Of a DNA stretch of 64,000 nucleotides, positions 27,635 through 35,700 are shown one piece after another; positions within the stretch are counted from its first letter, which is position 1, and each line of letters opens with the position of its first letter. The DNA is taken from contig NZ_JAFW01000001.1 in the NCBI RefSeq assembly GCF_000526335.1, positions 2,046,001 through 2,110,000 of the forward strand. Direction: 5' to 3'. The stretch is from Arthrobacter sp. 31Y. Lineage in GTDB: Bacteria; Actinomycetota; Actinomycetes; Actinomycetales; Micrococcaceae. The notes below the pieces were generated by a model that was not told where the DNA came from, did no database searches, and worked only from the letters and a program-made list of their open reading frames with translations. Made by a program: the position numbers and the translations under genes.

Positions 27635-27664
27635 TCAATTGCTCCTTGTCGGTGCTATTTCTGT

Positions 27665-28105
27665 TTAGTTCTGGAATGAGCTGTTGAGCTTGGCGATCAC
27701 GGGCAACGCGGACGCGAGATGCTCGATTTCGTCGCTGCTGAGGCCTTGGAGCAGTTCGGCCACCATGGCGTTTCGCCGCTGGTTGGCGGATTCGACGGCA
27801 GCCGTTCCGGCTCGGGTGATTGCCACCTGGACGGCCCGTGAGTCCTCGGGGTCAGGTTGTCGGGTGACCAAGCCCGCCCGCTCAAGTTTGATGATCTGCT
27901 CCGTGGCGCTGGGGACTTTGATGCCCAGGTTCTTGGCGATATCGCCTACCCGGAGGCCGCCGTCGGAGATCATGGACAGCAGGCTGAGCTGAGCGGCGGT
28001 GAGTTCACCCTCCGGATCGAGGCGGCGGAACATGTACACGCCGAGCCGAAGCGATTCGCGGAATTCCTGGGCGAGGTCCAGCAGCCGGGGATCAAAGGTG
28101 TTCAT
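27665..28105 (-). CDS. MarR-family regulator, probably translated from a leaderless mRNA
   Basis: 146 residues. The winged helix (about 35-100) includes 'LSLLSMISDGGLRVGDIAKNL', 'KVPSATEQIIKLERAGLV' and 'RQPDPEDSRAVQVAIT', the wing with the conserved D-x-R. Flanking helices form the dimer interface. The ATG at 28105 is preceded by no Shine-Dalgarno; a -10-like TAGGCT ends eight bases upstream and a TTGACA lies 18 bases before that, so transcription probably begins at the start codon. A nested palindrome sits between the -35 and the ATG, consistent with autorepression. First gene of the marR-MFS operon. Confidence 0.88.
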   Translation of the reverse strand: MNTFDPRLLDLAQEFRESLRLGVYMFRRLDPEGELTAAQLSLLSMISDGGLRVGDIAKNLGIKVPSATEQIIKLERAGLVTRQPDPEDSRAVQVAITRAGTAAVESANQRRNAMVAELLQGLSSDEIEHLASALPVIAKLNSSFQN

Positions 28106-28138
28106 ATTTAGGTAGCCTAATAGTTAGGGTACCTAAAT
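28106..28138 (-). promoter_or_regulatory. marR promoter with nested palindromic operator
   Basis: Outer perfect 9-bp arms ATTTAGGTA / TACCTAAAT and an inner pair CCTAA / TTAGG (28116-28128). On the minus strand TTGACA (28142-28137) and TAGGCT (18-base spacer) frame it. The operator touches the ATG of marR. Confidence 0.75.
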
Positions 28139-28185
28139 GTCAAGGATTCCAGCGCTTTACGGAGCGCCACCGGCCAAGCGCGGGC

Positions 28186-28692
28186 TTAGAAAGTGAGCTT
28201 CATGCCTTCATGGCTCGCGACAAATCCCAGACGTTCATAAAAACGATGGGCCGCAACCCGCGACTTGTCCGTGGTGAGCTGCATCAGCGAACATCCACGC
28301 TCCCGGGCCTGGTCGATGGCCCACTGAATCATCAACGCACCAACACCCTGCCCCCGCAGCGCGTCAGAGACGCGAACCGCTTCGATCTGCGCACGCCAGG
28401 ACCCCTTGCGGGATAAGCCCGGAATGTAGCTGACCTGGAACGTGGCAACCACCTCTCCACCCAGCTCACCCACCACCAAAAGGTGCGCCGGGTCGGCGTC
28501 GATCGCGTCAAAAGCCCGCTCGTACGGCACTAAATCGTCGACGGTCTCACGCGTGGCGCCCAGTTGATCATCAACGAGCAGCTCCAGGATGCGCGGCACG
28601 TCGCCCTTGCGGGCGTGCCGGAGGGTGAACGTTCCACGTTCGACGACGGCGGTCAACAGGGCGGGCTCGGCGCCGGATTGGGTAGTCACCAC
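28186..28692 (-). CDS. GNAT-family N-acetyltransferase
   Basis: About 168 residues from the GTG at 28692. An in-frame ATG at 28752 would add 20 residues, but it lies inside the padR operator, so I prefer the downstream start, which follows GGGG closely. The fold is a standard GNAT: 'FTLRHARKGDVPRILELL' (beta 1-alpha 1), 'LLVVGELGGEVVATFQVSYI' (beta 2-3), the acetyl-CoA loop 'RVSDALRGQGVGALMIQWAI' (R/Q-x-x-G-x-G/A) and 'AAHRFYERLGFVASHEGMKL' at the end. It transfers an acetyl group from acetyl-CoA to an unknown amine. Divergent from the padR operon. Confidence 0.82.
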   Translation of the reverse strand: MVTTQSGAEPALLTAVVERGTFTLRHARKGDVPRILELLVDDQLGATRETVDDLVPYERAFDAIDADPAHLLVVGELGGEVVATFQVSYIPGLSRKGSWRAQIEAVRVSDALRGQGVGALMIQWAIDQARERGCSLMQLTTDKSRVAAHRFYERLGFVASHEGMKLTF

Positions 28693-28725
28693 CCCAGCAT
28701 GCCATTCCGGCCAAAATACTTCGGA

Positions 28726-28788
28726 ACTCAGTATTGCTAAGTACCGGTACATAGTTCTACTATGTAGTGGTAGCTAGTAATACTGAGT
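28726..28788. promoter_or_regulatory. padR operon promoter with nested palindromes
   Basis: Outer perfect 10-bp repeat ACTCAGTATT (28726-28735) / AATACTGAGT (28779-28788). Inside lie GTACCGGTAC (28741-28750) and TACATAG-TTCTA-CTATGTA (28748-28766), whose ATGT/ACAT ends fit known PadR sites. A TTGCTA (28734-28739) and TACTAT (28758-28763) with an 18-base spacer form a possible promoter embedded in it. Confidence 0.7.
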
Positions 28789-28805
28789 AGCGAGGGAGGT
28801 GTCCG

Positions 28806-29135
28806 ATGGGCAAGCAAATGACGGAGATGCTCAAAGGCACGTTGGAGGGCATCGTTCTGGCCCTCCTGACCGGGAAGGCAGCGTACGGATACGAGATCAC
28901 CACGCTGCTCCGGGAACAGGGATTTACTGAGATCGCTGAGGGCACCGTGTACGCGCTGTTGGTCAGGATCGAGCAAAAGGGGCTGGTGGACGTGGAGAAG
29001 CGTCCGTCCGAGAAAGGGCCGCCCCGCAAGGTATACACGCTCAATACACAGGGCGAAAAAGAACTGAACGAATTCTGGAACACCTGGAGCTTCTTGTCCG
29101 GACGGATTGAAGAGCTCCGCAAGGAAGGAAACTAA
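28806..29135 (+). CDS. PadR-family transcriptional regulator
   Basis: 109 residues, GGGAGG just upstream. The short winged-helix PadR form: 'LKGTLEGIVLALLTGKAAYG' (helix 1), 'YEITTLLREQGFTEIAEGTVY' (recognition region), then 'ALLVRIEQKGLVDVEKRPSEKG' and 'PPRKVYTLNTQGEKEL' (wing). It is the first gene of a four-gene operon with a DUF1048 protein and a two-component ABC exporter, the widespread PadR-DUF1048-ABC arrangement, and very probably represses that operon until an inducing drug-like ligand binds. Two bases separate its stop from the next ATG's Shine-Dalgarno context. Confidence 0.92.
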   Translation: MGKQMTEMLKGTLEGIVLALLTGKAAYGYEITTLLREQGFTEIAEGTVYALLVRIEQKGLVDVEKRPSEKGPPRKVYTLNTQGEKELNEFWNTWSFLSGRIEELRKEGN

Positions 29136-29136
29136 C

Positions 29137-29502
29137 ATGGCCGCAAAATGGATCGAACTGGTCACCGGATCACTCGAGCAGAAGAAGCAGTACAAGCAGG
29201 CCAAGGCCCGGCTCGATGCCCTGCCTGAGCCCTACCTCGCAGTAGCCACCGCCTTCAACCGCTACCTGATGTACTACGGCGGCGTCACTGAAGGGGACAC
29301 CATGGTCCAGATGTTCACGGACTTCGCAGACCTTTGGGAACGCGCTGCCGTCGACGGCACACCCGTCAGCGAGATCGTGGGCGAAGATCCGGTGGAGTTC
29401 GCCGAGAGCTTCGCCCAGGCCTACGGCGGAAAGCGCTGGATCGACAAAGAACGCGACCGTCTCAACAAGGTGATTGATAAAGCGAAGGAGGCGGAATCAT
29501 GA
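29137..29502 (+). CDS. DUF1048-family small protein
   Basis: 121 residues from the ATG at 29137, preceded by AAGGAAGGAA. All-helical cytosolic protein with 'WIELVTGSLEQKKQYKQAK', 'YLAVATAFNRYLMYYGGV' and 'DLWERAAVDGTPVSEIVGED', which match DUF1048, a family regularly encoded between PadR and ABC exporter genes. The molecular role is unknown; a modulating or accessory part in export has been assumed from gene context only. Its last codons overlap the ABC ATPase start (ATGA). Confidence 0.88.
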   Translation: MAAKWIELVTGSLEQKKQYKQAKARLDALPEPYLAVATAFNRYLMYYGGVTEGDTMVQMFTDFADLWERAAVDGTPVSEIVGEDPVEFAESFAQAYGGKRWIDKERDRLNKVIDKAKEAES

Positions 29503-30305
29503 CCGCTGCAGCAATCCGCGTAGAGGGCGTTGAGAAGTCGTTCAAGGACCTCCACGTACTCCGGGGAGTGGACTTTGAGGTGGCGCCCGGCAGTATCTTT
29601 GCGCTGCTGGGCTCAAACGGAGCGGGCAAGACCACCATGGTAAAGATCCTGTCCACCCTGCTTAAAGCGGATGCGGGCTCGGCCGCCGTCGAAGGCTTTG
29701 ATGTGGCCACCGAGCCGCTCAAGGTAAGGCAGTCCATTAGTCTGACCGGGCAGTTCGCAGCAGTGGACGAGGTTCTCTCCGGCAAAGAGAACCTGGTGCT
29801 TGTGGCGAAGCTGCGTCACTTAAAGAATCCCGGTGAAATCGCCGATGATTTGCTGGCGCAGTTCAGCCTCACCGAGGCCGGGTCCCGCAAGGTAGCGAGC
29901 TATTCAGGCGGCATGCGTCGTCGCCTGGACATAGCGATGAGTCTGATCGGCAACCCCCAGGTGATTTTTCTGGACGAGCCCACCACTGGCCTAGATCCCG
30001 AAGCCCGCCTTGAGGTGTGGCAGATCGTCAAGAACCTTGCCAAGCAAGGGACCACGGTCCTGCTCACCACGCAGTACCTCGACGAAGCCGAACAACTGGC
30101 AGACCGGATTGCCATCCTCCATGAGGGCCGGATCATCGCCAACGGCACCCTCGCCGAACTCAAGCAATTGCTCCCGCCGGCCAAGATCGAATACGTCGAA
30201 AAGCAGCCGAGCCTGGAGGACATCTTCCTGGCATTGGTGGGCAGCGGCAACACTGCTTCCGGCACCACTGCCGCCGACAACGAGTCAGTAAAGGACAGGT
30301 CATGA
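29499..30305 (+). CDS. ABC exporter ATP-binding protein (DrrA-like)
   Basis: 268 residues. Complete nucleotide-binding domain: Walker A GSNGAGKTT (about 43-51), Q-loop 'SLTGQFAAVDEVL', ABC signature YSGGMRRRLDIAMSL, Walker B VIFLDEPTTGLDP and the H-loop region, which here reads 'LLTTQYLDEAEQLAD'; Gln stands where most ABC proteins have His, as is normal for the DrrA type. The C-terminal extension (about 215-268) fits that family too. It energises the permease encoded next (4-base overlap) for export of a drug-like or lipidic compound. Confidence 0.93.
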   Translation: MTAAAIRVEGVEKSFKDLHVLRGVDFEVAPGSIFALLGSNGAGKTTMVKILSTLLKADAGSAAVEGFDVATEPLKVRQSISLTGQFAAVDEVLSGKENLVLVAKLRHLKNPGEIADDLLAQFSLTEAGSRKVASYSGGMRRRLDIAMSLIGNPQVIFLDEPTTGLDPEARLEVWQIVKNLAKQGTTVLLTTQYLDEAEQLADRIAILHEGRIIANGTLAELKQLLPPAKIEYVEKQPSLEDIFLALVGSGNTASGTTAADNESVKDRS

Positions 30306-31063
30306 ACACCCATTTCTTCGCAGACACCTCGGTCCTGCTGGGCCGTTCCATGCGGCACATCTTCCGGAGCGTTGACACCATCATCACCACGGCGATCACC
30401 CCGATCGCCCTGATGCTGCTGTTCGTCTACGTCTTCGGAGGGGCCATCAGGACCGACACCGAGAACTACGTCAACTACCTGCTTCCGGGAATCATGCTGA
30501 TCGCCATTGCCTCCGGCATTGCCTACACCGCAGTCCGGCTGTTCACCGACATGCAGAGCGGGATCTTTGAACGGTTCCACTCCATGCCGATCGCACGCTC
30601 GTCGGTTCTCTGGGCGCATGTCCTGACCTCGTTGGTGGCTAACGGACTTTCGCTGGTGATCATCGTGTTGGTGGCACTTCTCATGGGATTCCGCAGCTCC
30701 GCCAATGTCCTGGACTGGCTGGCTGTGGCTGGGATCCTGGCACTCTTCACGTTGGCACTGACCTGGATCGCGATCATCGCCGGCCTCTCGGCGAAGTCCG
30801 TTGACGGTGCGGGCGGGTTCTCCTATCCGCTGATCTTCCTTCCGTTCATCAGCTCGGCCTTCGTCCCGACGGAAACCATGCCTGGCCCGGTCCGGTGGTT
30901 CGCCGAAAACCAGCCGGTGACCTCCATTGTGAACACCATCCAGGATCTGCTCGCCCAGCGTCCTGTGGGTGGCGACATCTGGGTAGCCCTGGCGTGGTGC
31001 TTGGGGATCCTCATCGTCTCCTACGCCTTCGCTACAGCTGCCTACAAGCGCCAGATCGCCTAG
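30302..31063 (+). CDS. ABC-2 type export permease (DrrB-like)
   Basis: 253 residues with six membrane helices ('TTAITPIALMLLFVYVFGG', 'YLLPGIMLIAIASGIAY', 'VLTSLVANGLSLVIIVLVAL', 'VAGILALFTLALTWIAIIAG', 'FSYPLIFLPFISSAFVP', 'ALAWCLGILIVSYAFATAA'). The ABC-2 family hallmark is the stretch 'FERFHSMPIARSSVLWAHVL' in the first large cytoplasmic loop. It forms the membrane channel of the exporter with the preceding ATPase. Last gene of the padR operon, with a terminator 26 bases after the stop. Confidence 0.92.
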   Translation: MNTHFFADTSVLLGRSMRHIFRSVDTIITTAITPIALMLLFVYVFGGAIRTDTENYVNYLLPGIMLIAIASGIAYTAVRLFTDMQSGIFERFHSMPIARSSVLWAHVLTSLVANGLSLVIIVLVALLMGFRSSANVLDWLAVAGILALFTLALTWIAIIAGLSAKSVDGAGGFSYPLIFLPFISSAFVPTETMPGPVRWFAENQPVTSIVNTIQDLLAQRPVGGDIWVALAWCLGILIVSYAFATAAYKRQIA

Positions 31064-31088
31064 GTCCCACCCGGCCTCAACAACGGCT

Positions 31089-31118
31089 AAAGCTCCTCTT
31101 TTCCACAGGAGGAGCTTT
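31089..31118 (+). terminator. Rho-independent terminator of the padR-ABC operon
   Basis: Perfect 10-bp stem AAAGCTCCTC / GAGGAGCTTT with a 10-base loop. Confidence 0.85.
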
Positions 31119-31227
31119 CGCCATGCAGACCGATTCGCCATTGGTCAGACATTAGCTATAGCTTTATCGAACAGATTTGTAACGGCCGTCACCATTATGG
31201 CGGGTCCTTCGAAGGGTTCTTGAACTA

Positions 31228-32688
31228 ATGTCCCACCAGACAACACCGGAGTTGCTCCACGTCTCCAGCAGGGACAGCGAACCTCACCTGTCACGCTCGC
31301 TCAGCAACCGCCACATCCAGCTCCTGGCCATCGGTGGCGCCATTGGAACCGGCCTCTTCATGGGCTCCGGCAAGACCATCTCGGTCGCCGGCCCCTCCGT
31401 GATCTTCGTGTACATGATCATCGGCTTCATGCTGTTCTTCGTCATGCGCGCCATGGGCCAGTTGCTCCTTTCCAACCTGAACTACAAGTCCTTCAGCGAC
31501 TTCGCGGGCGACCTCCTTGGACCTTGGGCAGGCTTCTTCACCGGTTGGACCTACTGGTTCTGTTGGGTAGTCACCGGCGTGGCAGACGTCATCGCCATCG
31601 CAGGCTACGCCGACGAACTCTGGCCGGGAATCCAGCTCTGGATCCCGGGCCTGGCCACCATCATCATCCTGCTCCTCCTGAACCTGCCCACCGTGAAGGC
31701 CTTTGGTGAGACTGAGTTCTGGTTCGCGCTCATCAAGATCATTGCCATCGTGGCACTGATCGTTGTGGGCCTGGTGATGATCTTCACCGGCTTCCAGTCC
31801 AACGCAGGAACCGCGAGCTTCACCAACCTCTGGAGCCACGGCGGCTTCTTCCCCAAAGAATTCATGGGCTTCGTAGCCGGCTTCCAGATTGCCGTCTTCG
31901 CATTCGTGGGCATCGAGCTGGTGGGTACGGCCGCCGCAGAAACCAAAAACCCGGAGCACAACCTGCCCCGCGCCATCAACGCCATCCCCCTGCGCGTCAT
32001 GCTCTTCTACGTAGGCGCCCTGATCATCCTCATGTCCGTCACCCCGTGGACCGAGTTCAAAGCCGGCCAGAGCCCGTTCATTGCCATGTTCTCCCTGGCG
32101 GGCCTGGGAATGGCAGCTACAGTGGTGAACCTCGTGGTCCTCACCTCGGCCATGTCCTCCGCCAATTCGGGCATCTACTCGACGTCCCGCATGGTCTATG
32201 GCCTGGCCAACGACGGCGACGCGCCCAAGCTCTTCGGCCGTCTTTCCAGCCGCAAGGTACCCCAGAACGCACTGTTCCTATCCTGCGTCCTGCTGCTGGC
32301 CGGCGTCGCACTTCTCTACGCAGGCAAGGACGTGGGCGTGGCGTTCGACATGGTGACCACGGTGTCCGCCGTCTGCTTTATGTTCGTGTGGTCCATCATC
32401 CTGGCCAGCTACCTTGTGTACCGCAAACGCCGCCCCGAACAGCACGCGGCCTCACCGTTCAAGATGCCAGGAGGCATCCCCATGGTGTGGGTGGTGTTCG
32501 CGTTCTTCGCGTTCCTCGTCTGGGCACTCACCACTCAGCCGGATACGCTCACGGCCCTGCTGGTCACGCCCATCTGGTTCGCCATCCTTGGCGTGGCCTA
32601 CGCCGTTGTCCGGAGATCACCCCTGCACCAGGCCCGCGTGGCTGAGTGGAAGGCGATGTCTGAGGCAGAAACCGCGGCAGCGCGCTAA
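31228..32688 (+). CDS. cycA: CycA-type D-alanine/D-serine/glycine permease
   Basis: 486 residues, 12 membrane segments, APC superfamily (AAT family). The N-half is nearly identical in pattern to E. coli CycA: 'LSNRHIQLLAIGGAIGTGLF', 'MGSGKTISVAGPSVIFVYMI', 'LLSNLNYKSFSDFAGDLLGP' and 'WTYWFCWVVTGVADVIAIAG'; later 'FVGIELVGTAAAETKNPEHN' is also kept. CycA imports D-serine, D-alanine, glycine and cycloserine with protons. In this genome it could supply glycine and serine to the GlyA-SdaA route, though it is 18 kb away and apparently regulated on its own. A short CCTTCGAAGG palindrome lies just upstream (31206-31215). Confidence 0.9.
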   Translation: MSHQTTPELLHVSSRDSEPHLSRSLSNRHIQLLAIGGAIGTGLFMGSGKTISVAGPSVIFVYMIIGFMLFFVMRAMGQLLLSNLNYKSFSDFAGDLLGPWAGFFTGWTYWFCWVVTGVADVIAIAGYADELWPGIQLWIPGLATIIILLLLNLPTVKAFGETEFWFALIKIIAIVALIVVGLVMIFTGFQSNAGTASFTNLWSHGGFFPKEFMGFVAGFQIAVFAFVGIELVGTAAAETKNPEHNLPRAINAIPLRVMLFYVGALIILMSVTPWTEFKAGQSPFIAMFSLAGLGMAATVVNLVVLTSAMSSANSGIYSTSRMVYGLANDGDAPKLFGRLSSRKVPQNALFLSCVLLLAGVALLYAGKDVGVAFDMVTTVSAVCFMFVWSIILASYLVYRKRRPEQHAASPFKMPGGIPMVWVVFAFFAFLVWALTTQPDTLTALLVTPIWFAILGVAYAVVRRSPLHQARVAEWKAMSEAETAAAR

Positions 32689-32707
32689 GTCTTAGCCCCG
32701 GAAACCA

Positions 32708-32748
32708 CGACGTCGGCACCCTGGCTTGGGTGCCGACGTCGCTGTTTT
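32708..32748. terminator. Terminator after cycA
   Basis: Perfect 14-bp stem CGACGTCGGCACCC / GGGTGCCGACGTCG, loop of six, then CTGTTTTCT on the plus strand. It also lies 3' of the convergent LPDTG gene. Confidence 0.88.
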
Positions 32749-32771
32749 CTACCTCATTTCATTCCCTGCGG

Positions 32772-35700
32772 CTAGGCGGCCCTACGCCGACGGCTGGCCA
32801 GCAGGGCCAAGCCTCCAGCGATCAAGAGCACTACGGCGCCCCCAAGTCCAAGCATGACGCCGGAGGCACCGGTGTCAGGCAGGTTCCCGGTGGCTGCAGC
32901 GGGAGCCGTGGGACTCGGCGCAACGGGAGCGGCGGAAGGGGCGGGAGCCGTGGGACTCGTCGTAGCGGGAGGATCAGTGACTGTCGCGACCGGAGGAACA
33001 ACCACCACCGGCTTTACTATGACCTCACTTGAGTCAGTCCCCGTAACCTCGTCTCCACCGGGCGCCGTTGCAGACGCTGACACTACGTTGATGTAGGACT
33101 GCGTGACATTGGTTTGGGCTACGACCCGGCTGGCCGTCTGGCCCGGAGCGAGCGTGGCAACCGGCTCGATGGACCCGAGGGCGGGGTCATCGAATCGGAC
33201 GTCCGTGAGTACGGTATTGCCGGTGTTGGTCACGCTGAGTTGCCAGTAGACAGTCTCAGCCGGATTGATGGTGACAGATTCGCTCCATGGTCCCTCCTGA
33301 TGCGTGGAGACGAGCTTGTCTACCTTCAGCCCGGGAACGGCACCGAAGTAGTACGAGTCATCAGCGGCACTCAGATCCGAACCACCCAGGGGGTTCGCAG
33401 CCGAGGCCGTCACAGTGTTCTTGTACTGGCCTTCAACAGCCTTGCCCTGCGCCGACAACTCGACAGAAGCACCAGGTGCCAATGAAGGCACCGTTCCGGA
33501 GAACACTTCATTGCCGGCACTGTCCTTGTCCACAACCAAGACATCCTTGAGCGCAACGTCGCCGGTGTTCCTCACGGTGTAGGTCCAATTAACCTCACTG
33601 CCAGGAACCAATTGCGGTCCTGGAGCAGCCTTAATATCCTCGCCATTGGTTGTCTTCACAACTGACAACCCGGCGTCCCCGCCCAGGTACCAGGACTCAG
33701 CGGTGACCGGTACCGGCTGCTGAGCCAGAGGGGTTCCATCTGCGTCAGTAGCCGTAGCCGAAGCCGTGGCTGTGTTGTGGTATTGGCCTGGCACGGCGGC
33801 ACCACGAGCAGTGAAGACACGGGTGTCACCGGGAGCGAGCACGCCGGTATCACTTGAGGTGGGATCAAGAGTGCCCGTACTGGCGTCCCCTGCCGAGAAG
33901 GCATCTGAAACTGCCACATTCGTGAGCGGAGTATTGCCCGTGTTGGTTACCTCGTAGGTCCAAGTCACGTCCGAACCGTTGGCCACTATGGCACCGGGAG
34001 CTGACAAGTAGGCGGTTCCGTTGGTCTTCTTCACGATTCCCAAGGCAGGTGTACCAGCAACATTCACAGCCGCCTCGTTGGTGGCGAACTGTACCGTTTC
34101 CCCGTTATACGTTCCCGTAGCGACGAGGACGTTGCTCACCTTGTCTCCGAACCCGGGATGTCCCAGGACCTTGGTGGGAACCACCAACGTGAAATCATCC
34201 CCGGTTGCCAGAACGTCAACGAACATGCGGAAGGCAGTGGCGTTGACCGGATCAGCGGTCCAGCTGCCCGAGGTGGCATCCGTGGCATCGGTGGAGTATT
34301 CGATCTTTGCCCCCACTGGTGCGCCGGTCACTGCCCCCGAAAGGACGACGTCGAAATCGTCGCCTGTTGCCACAGCCGGCAAACGATCAAAGAGGGTGGC
34401 GCCGGTAACCGGGTTCGGCAGGACGTTGCTGACGTAGATCTGCCAGAACGCGGCCTCGTCAACAGTGGTGGCCAAGGACCACGGACCTGTTGCCGAGGAG
34501 CTGGACAGTTTATCCAGCAGCAAACCACCGGCGATGTTGATGGACACGCGGCCAACATCCTTGGCGACACTTGCCCGTGCAGCGTCGAAATTGTAGATGT
34601 CGTCACTGAAGAAGGGGGCGTAGCCAATCATCGGCACTGTCTGCTCGGCAGTGCCGCCGTCAGCAACTCCGATGAACCGCGGGTCTCCTGTGGACGCATA
34701 CGATTCGAACTGAACGGAAGAGGTAGCGGGGTCATAGGCCTTGGCCAGGACAGTGACAGGAATGTCGTACTGCCATCCGGTGTTCTCAACCCGGCGGTCA
34801 GAAGGTTCCTTCGGATCCCGCATGGGGCTGATGTGATCGTACGTGAAGGTGATGACCTGGAGTTCACAACCATCTGCATCAGTGACTCGTGAGGTGGAAT
34901 CCACCGTCACGCCGTTGCCGATTGTTGGGATTGGCTCCACGCCCACTGAGAGATCCGTGATGGGCGTGATGGTCTTCGTGGGATCGTACTGGACGCCGCA
35001 GGGAAGCACCACGGACATCGTGGCGTCCGTGTAGGTTTCGGATGGGTTTTGGTTGACGATACCTGCCCGGATGGTTCCGGCGTCACCCACGCTCAGGACC
35101 GACGGAACGGACACATTGGTGGTCAGGTACACCGAATCCACAGGGGTAAAGACGTCAGATGCCTCGCCTGTGAGGTCGCCTGCCTTGAGTGTGGCCGTGT
35201 TGTTCACGGGTCCTGGTGCAACACCCGCCGGGCTGTTCGAAGCGAGCACACCCTCGGTGATATCGCGGAAGACCGGCACACTTCCTACAGTGACCCGCAT
35301 TTCCGAGCTAACGGGCACTGTTTCATTGCCAGGTGCAACGGAGACGCGCCACCCTGTCAGAACGGAGCCCGGCGGCAGGTCGAGCTTATTGTTTCCGTTG
35401 AAGGTCTCCCAGCCGCTTGAACCGGTGTTCTGGACGGTCAGCGCCAAATTGGTACCGGTGGAGGGATCGGCGGGGGTGAAGGTCTGCCACGCATCGGAGT
35501 AGTCAGTCTGGTACTCAAAACGGTAGGGGAGATCCTCCGTTGCCAGCACCGGGCTGAAGGCTACGTTGATGGCAGTGACATCGTTGTGGTGAAACCACTC
35601 CTCCGACGGGCCGCCGGCTGTGCCGCTATCGGTGACAACGAGGTCCCCGGCCCTTGGGCTGTTCCGCGGCCCGAGGTAGGAGGCATTGACGTAGGTTCTT

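Noticed and set aside
28693..28752. Longer GNAT start at 28752
   Set aside because: It would place the first 20 codons in the padR operator region; the GNAT fold begins well after the GTG at 28692.
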